64,000 nt of DNA from Streptomyces bambusae (GTDB taxonomy: Bacteria; Actinomycetota; Actinomycetes; Streptomycetales; Streptomycetaceae). The stretch lies in assembly GCF_020532645.1 (NCBI RefSeq), contig NZ_JAJAUZ010000015.1, forward strand, positions 78,430 through 142,429, given 5' to 3'. Made by a program: the position numbers and the translations under genes. Below the pieces are notes generated by a model. The model made no database searches and had not been told where the DNA came from. It worked only from the letters and a program-made list of their open reading frames with translations. Positions 60,561-64,000 of the stretch are shown here, in pieces. The first letter of the stretch is position 1. Every line of letters starts with the position of its first letter.

Positions 60561-61379
60561 TCAGTGTGGCGGACGGCCGCCGTCCGGATCGCGCTGCCCC
60601 CACGCCATCAGCATGCCCGGCCCCAGCTCGGCGAGGCCCGGCGACGCCAGGTACGCCAGCGCCTCCTCGACGGTGGACGCGTCCACCCGGCCGGTCGCCG
60701 TCAGTTCGGGCCGCATCCGCTGCCAGGTCTGCGACCAGAAGCCGGCGAGCGGACTGCCCGCGGTCAGCGGCGGGCAGTACAGCTCCGCGGCCACGCCCGT
60801 CAGGCCCTCCGCCCGCAGCACGTGCGGGTACGCCGGGACGGCCGAGATGTCGGTGCCGATCGTCGTGTGCAGGGCCTCCCACATGGCGTCCATGGTCCGC
60901 CGGTACGCGGAACCCGCGTCGAGCGGGTCGGGCAGCTCCACGGCGTCGCCCAGCAGCAGCCGCCCGCCGGGGTTCAGCCAGCCGGCCAGCCGGGACACGA
61001 TGCGGCGGCGCTGCGGCAGGTGCATGAGCACGAACCGGGCGTGGACCAGGTCGTACGAGCCCGGTTCCAGGGCCTCGTCCGTGAGGTCGGCGGTGACCAC
61101 CCGCAGCCGCGGGCCGGCCGGTCCCGCCAGGGCGCTCGTGTCGCGGTCGACGGCGACCACCTCGTCGACGCCCGCCTCCTCCAGCAGCCAGCGCGCGATC
61201 GTGCCGGTGCCGGCCCCCACCTCCAGGCAGCGCATGCCCGGACCGGCGCCCAGGGCCCGCAGCCGCCGGGTGGTGACGGGGTCGTACGCCGCCGCCCCCG
61301 CATCGATGCGCTCCGCCTCGCGGGGGTGGCCGGGCTCGAACAGGTCCCGGCCGTACCGGCCCGTGTGGTCGTCCGTCAT
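60561..61379 (-). CDS. Class I SAM-dependent methyltransferase
   Basis: 272 aa. Motif I is CLEVGAGTGTIARWLL at about residues 51-66, VVAVDRDTSAL supplies the acidic ribose-binding strand, YDLVHARFVLMHLP is motif II/post-II and LLLGDAVELPDPLDAGSAYRR lies in the C-terminal part (in pieces). It resembles UbiE-like small-molecule methyltransferases. The acceptor is unknown. ATG 61379 overlaps the MFS stop as ATGA, which ties it to export, perhaps modifying the exported compound. Confidence 0.87.
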   Translation of the reverse strand: MTDDHTGRYGRDLFEPGHPREAERIDAGAAAYDPVTTRRLRALGAGPGMRCLEVGAGTGTIARWLLEEAGVDEVVAVDRDTSALAGPAGPRLRVVTADLTDEALEPGSYDLVHARFVLMHLPQRRRIVSRLAGWLNPGGRLLLGDAVELPDPLDAGSAYRRTMDAMWEALHTTIGTDISAVPAYPHVLRAEGLTGVAAELYCPPLTAGSPLAGFWSQTWQRMRPELTATGRVDASTVEEALAYLASPGLAELGPGMLMAWGQRDPDGGRPPH

Positions 61380-62566
61380 GGCTCACTCACCTTCCGCGAG
61401 GCCGCCAGGCAAGCCGGCACGGCGACGGCCGCGCCGATGTACAGCAGCGCCGGGTAGCCCAGGCCGTGCACGACGGCACCGCCGACGGCGCCGGCCACCG
61501 ACAGGCCCACGAACAGGGCGCTGTTGTTCCACGACAGCACGGCCGTCGCCCGCTCCGGGAACAGGTCGACCAGGTGTCGCTGCTGCGCCGGGAAGAACGC
61601 GTACCCGGCCAGCGCGAACAGGCCCAGCGCCCCGGCCAGCGCCCAAGTCACCGGATAGGCGAGGGCCACGGCAACTTCCAGCGCGGCCGTCAGCGCCAGC
61701 GCGGCCCGGGTCACGCGCACCGCCCCCACCCGGTCCGCGAACCGTCCGCCGACCTGCCCGCCGATCACGGCACCCACCCCGTACACCACCAGCAGCCAGG
61801 TCACCGACGATCCCCGCCCGTCGTCGTGCAGCGCCACGGCGAGGAACGTGTACAGGCTGTACACCGCGAACGCCCACAGCGCGGTGGCGGCGACGGCCGC
61901 CACGGCGTGCCGGCGCGGGGCCGATCCGGCGGCCGGGCCGGGGCCGCCCGTGGGGCCGGCGGCGCCCGCCGGCGGGCGGGTGCGCCAGACGAAGGCGTGG
62001 GGGAGGGCCAGCAGGAGGGTGCCGGCGGCCAGGATCACGAAGGCCGCCTGCCAGCCGACGTGCCGGCCCAGCAGCGAGCCCGCCGGGGCGCCCACCCAGA
62101 GGGCGGTCAGCAGTCCCGAGCCGACCACGGCCAGCACCTGGGCCCGTGCCTGCGGCCGGGCCCGCGTACTGACCAGGGCGTACACGGTGGGCCCGGTGGC
62201 GGCCGCCGCGATGCCGGCCACCACCCGCATCAGCAGCAGCAGGCCGTAGTCCCGCGCGAGCGCGGTGCCCACGTTGGCCGCGGAGAACAGCACCAGCGCC
62301 CACACGAGGACCGTGGCGCGGTCCCTGCGGTCGGAGAGCCGGCCGGCGAACGGCGAGGCCACCACGTACGCCACCGAGAAGGCCGTGACCAGCAGGCCGG
62401 TGCTGGTGGCGGACACGTCCAGGGACGCGGCGATCGCGGGCAGCAGCGGCGCCACCACGAACAGGTCGGTCCCCACCAGGAACTGCGTCAGCCAGGCCAG
62501 CGCCACCGGTCCGGCAGACAGGCCGGGCGCCGTCTCCTCGACCGCCTCGCCATGCGCCGAGTCCAT
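61376..62566 (-). CDS. MFS transporter (AraJ/DHA1-like)
   Basis: 396 aa with 12 hydrophobic helices. SPFAGRLSDRRDRATVLVWAL (in parts GRLSDRRDRATVL) is the conserved loop 2-3 motif, and VAGIAAAATGPTVYALVSTRA is the antiporter-type segment typical of the drug:H+ DHA1 and AraJ-like groups. It leads an operon with a methyltransferase (4-nt overlap) and a membrane protein. It probably exports a small compound or sugar. Confidence 0.87.
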   Translation of the reverse strand: MDSAHGEAVEETAPGLSAGPVALAWLTQFLVGTDLFVVAPLLPAIAASLDVSATSTGLLVTAFSVAYVVASPFAGRLSDRRDRATVLVWALVLFSAANVGTALARDYGLLLLMRVVAGIAAAATGPTVYALVSTRARPQARAQVLAVVGSGLLTALWVGAPAGSLLGRHVGWQAAFVILAAGTLLLALPHAFVWRTRPPAGAAGPTGGPGPAAGSAPRRHAVAAVAATALWAFAVYSLYTFLAVALHDDGRGSSVTWLLVVYGVGAVIGGQVGGRFADRVGAVRVTRAALALTAALEVAVALAYPVTWALAGALGLFALAGYAFFPAQQRHLVDLFPERATAVLSWNNSALFVGLSVAGAVGGAVVHGLGYPALLYIGAAVAVPACLAASRKVSEP

Positions 62567-62665
62567 CCTTCGACGCTATGCCGCCCCCGGACCTCCCGCC
62601 ACAGCGCGCCCCGGTGGGACCCGGCCGGGCGGGCGGGGCGCCGGGACCGGCCGTACGGTGACGGG

Positions 62666-63679
62666 GTGGACAGAGTGACGGCGTCCGCGGTGCGGGCGCG
62701 GGTGGTGCGGCAGGTCCGGGAGCAGGGGCCGGTGGCCGCCCGGGTCCTCGTCGTCGCGGCGGTCGCCTGGCAGGTGACGCTGTGGGCGGGAGCCCGGCAC
62801 CCGCCGGTGTACGCCGTCTTCGCCCCGCTCATGGCCCTGCGGAGCGACCCGTTCACCTCGATGACGGCCGTCCTGATGCGCATCCTCGGCGTGCTGGCGG
62901 GCGTAGCGCTCGGGCTGTCCCTGGTGACCCTGCTCAGTCCGTCGTTCGCCGCGCTGGTGGTGCTGCTGGCCCTGGCCCTGTTCCTGGGCCTCTTCGTCGG
63001 ACCGGGGAACGCGTTCAACCCGCAGATCGGCCTGTCGTCGCTGCTGGTGCTCTCGAATCCGACGCCCGACGCGTACGGGCTCGCCCGCGTGTGGGAGACC
63101 GCGATGGGCGGCCTGGTCACGATCGTGCTGGCCCCACTGCTGTGGCCGCCGAACCCGCGGCGCGAGCTGGAGTCGCTGGCCCGGGACTGTGCCGAGCGGC
63201 TGACGGCGGCGCTCGCGGCCAGTGTCACCGTGCTGGGCGACCCGGCCGCGGCCCGGGCGAACCGGGTGCTCGTCGAGGCCGAGGCGGAACGGCTGGCCGC
63301 CTTCCGCGACCGGGCGGCCGAGGCGCAGCGGGCGATGCGGTTCAACCCGTTGCGGCGGCGGGACCGGGGGAGGGTGGCGGAGCTCGCCGGGCATCTGGCC
63401 GTGGTCGCCGGGTCGGCGCAGTACGCGGCGCTGCTGGCGGTCGAGGCGGATGCGCTGAGTGGGCGGGGGGCGGCGGTGAGCCCGGGGAGGACCGCGCTGC
63501 CGTCCGTCGTGGACGCGACCGGGCGTACCGTGTCTGCGCTGCTGGCCGGGGCGGATCCGGCCGGGCCTGCCGATGAGGCGCGCCGGCTGCTGGACGCGTA
63601 CCGCCGCGCCGATCCGCAGCCCACTGCGGTGGCCCTCCGCCGCCCCTTCCTCAAACTCCTGGACACGTGCGTCCCGTGA
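62666..63679 (+). CDS. FUSC-like aromatic-acid exporter family membrane protein
   Basis: 337 aa. Four to six hydrophobic helices in the first 155 residues (VLVVAAVAWQVTLWAG, LGVLAGVALGLSLVTLL, ALVVLLALALFLGLFVGP, and VWETAMGGLVTIVLAPLLWPP). RNPRRE-like LLWPPNPRRELESLARDC begins a long cytosolic helical region to the end. This is the half-size FUSC/DUF939 layout. These proteins are thought to export aromatic acids or unidentified metabolites. GTG 62666 is the best start, GTG 62675 the alternative. It is divergent from the MFS operon. Confidence 0.75.
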   Translation: MDRVTASAVRARVVRQVREQGPVAARVLVVAAVAWQVTLWAGARHPPVYAVFAPLMALRSDPFTSMTAVLMRILGVLAGVALGLSLVTLLSPSFAALVVLLALALFLGLFVGPGNAFNPQIGLSSLLVLSNPTPDAYGLARVWETAMGGLVTIVLAPLLWPPNPRRELESLARDCAERLTAALAASVTVLGDPAAARANRVLVEAEAERLAAFRDRAAEAQRAMRFNPLRRRDRGRVAELAGHLAVVAGSAQYAALLAVEADALSGRGAAVSPGRTALPSVVDATGRTVSALLAGADPAGPADEARRLLDAYRRADPQPTAVALRRPFLKLLDTCVP

Positions 63680-64000
63680 CCCCGCTCGTCCTCAAACGCC
63701 GGAGGGTCCGGGCGCGCGGCCTCGCCCCGCTGCAGGGGCTCCGCCCCCACACCCCCGGTCGTCAATCGCCGGACGGGCTGGAGTCTGCCCCCGCCCGGAG
63801 CTTCGCCTGCGGACTGGATGCCGCGGGACAAATCCAACCTCGCCGGCCACCTCCAACCTCGCCGGCACCAGCCAGCCCGTCCGGCACCCTCCAGCCCGCC
63901 CGGCGCTCGCGGCACGGGTCTGGGCTCCGCGGCAAAATCCAGCCCGTCCGGCGTTTGAGGACCGGGGTCTGGGGCGGAGCCCCAGTTCGGGAAGGGGCGG
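63680..64000. repeat. Cluster of Streptomyces palindromic intergenic repeats
   Basis: No gene. CCTCAAACGCCGGA near 63689 is matched in reverse by TCCGGCGTTTGAGGA at 63947-63961. Between them are TCAATCGCCGGACGGGCTGGA, two copies of TCCAACCTCGCCGG (about 63834 and 63849) and several CAGCCCGTCCGG/CAGCCCGCCCGG words. GGGGCGGAGCCCC at about 63973 is another palindrome. These are the dispersed repeats seen after many Streptomyces genes, here in an unusually dense run. Confidence 0.8.

Overview
The window is very GC-rich, strongly G/C in third codon positions, uses GTG and TTG starts often, and carries SoxR-type, DmdR/IdeR-type and chitin-regulon-type operators typical of Streptomyces. It is most likely chromosomal DNA of a Streptomyces or close relative. 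I see no rRNA, tRNA, CRISPR array, phage genes, transposase or replication origin. About 50 protein genes are supported. Most are in one- to four-gene units, often coupled by 4-nt ATGA or GTGA overlaps.

Layout. 1-7.0 kb: end of an unknown gene, a macro-domain protein, a large SF1 helicase-like ATPase, an AadA-like aminoglycoside nucleotidyltransferase, an arylamine N-acetyltransferase and a hypothetical protein. 7.0-11.2 kb (minus strand): a tightly coupled operon of an M6-type metalloprotease with an 80-residue Lys/Asp/Glu repeat tail, a degenerate ATP-grasp protein, an intact RimK-like ATP-grasp ligase and a small unknown protein. This is the best candidate for an undescribed system. 11.3-13.3 kb: an ABC exporter behind a SoxR-type promoter. 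13.3-17.3 kb: a decayed gene, three GNAT acetyltransferases, a DUF1801 protein, and a divergent iron-box pair (siderophore-type acyltransferase and siderophore-interacting reductase). 17.6-26.7 kb: a phosphoribosyltransferase/hydrolase fusion with a 28-residue repeat linker; an ArsR-type regulator with an MFS exporter and a divergent membrane protein around a large palindrome; and an NCS1 permease, TetR regulator and YtcJ-like amidohydrolase.

27-38 kb: secreted and regulatory genes. A chitin/cellulose-binding intradiol dioxygenase converges on a giant M4-M28 double protease with the same CBM5/12-type tail. This pair is flanked by an AraC and an XRE regulator, each with a chitin-regulon-like operator upstream. 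Then come a LuxR regulator, a lipoprotein and an I36-type inhibitor. 38-51 kb: a 1237-residue CHAT (caspase-like) protein, an orphan sugar-binding lipoprotein, an FAD monooxygenase, a secreted subtilase, a DMT-family permease, a membrane-anchored protein, a TetR regulator and a stand-alone TOPRIM protein. 51-60 kb: a ClC channel with CBS domains, an SDR/TetR divergent pair with a near-consensus promoter, and a five-gene minus-strand unit (thioredoxin lipoprotein, TlpA, CcdA, DsbD-alpha-like lipoprotein, orphan histidine kinase) that resembles DsbD split into separate genes. 60-64 kb: an MFS/methyltransferase/membrane-protein operon, a FUSC-like membrane protein and a run of the palindromic intergenic repeats common in Streptomyces.

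All functions come from motif recognition by eye; no database search was run.
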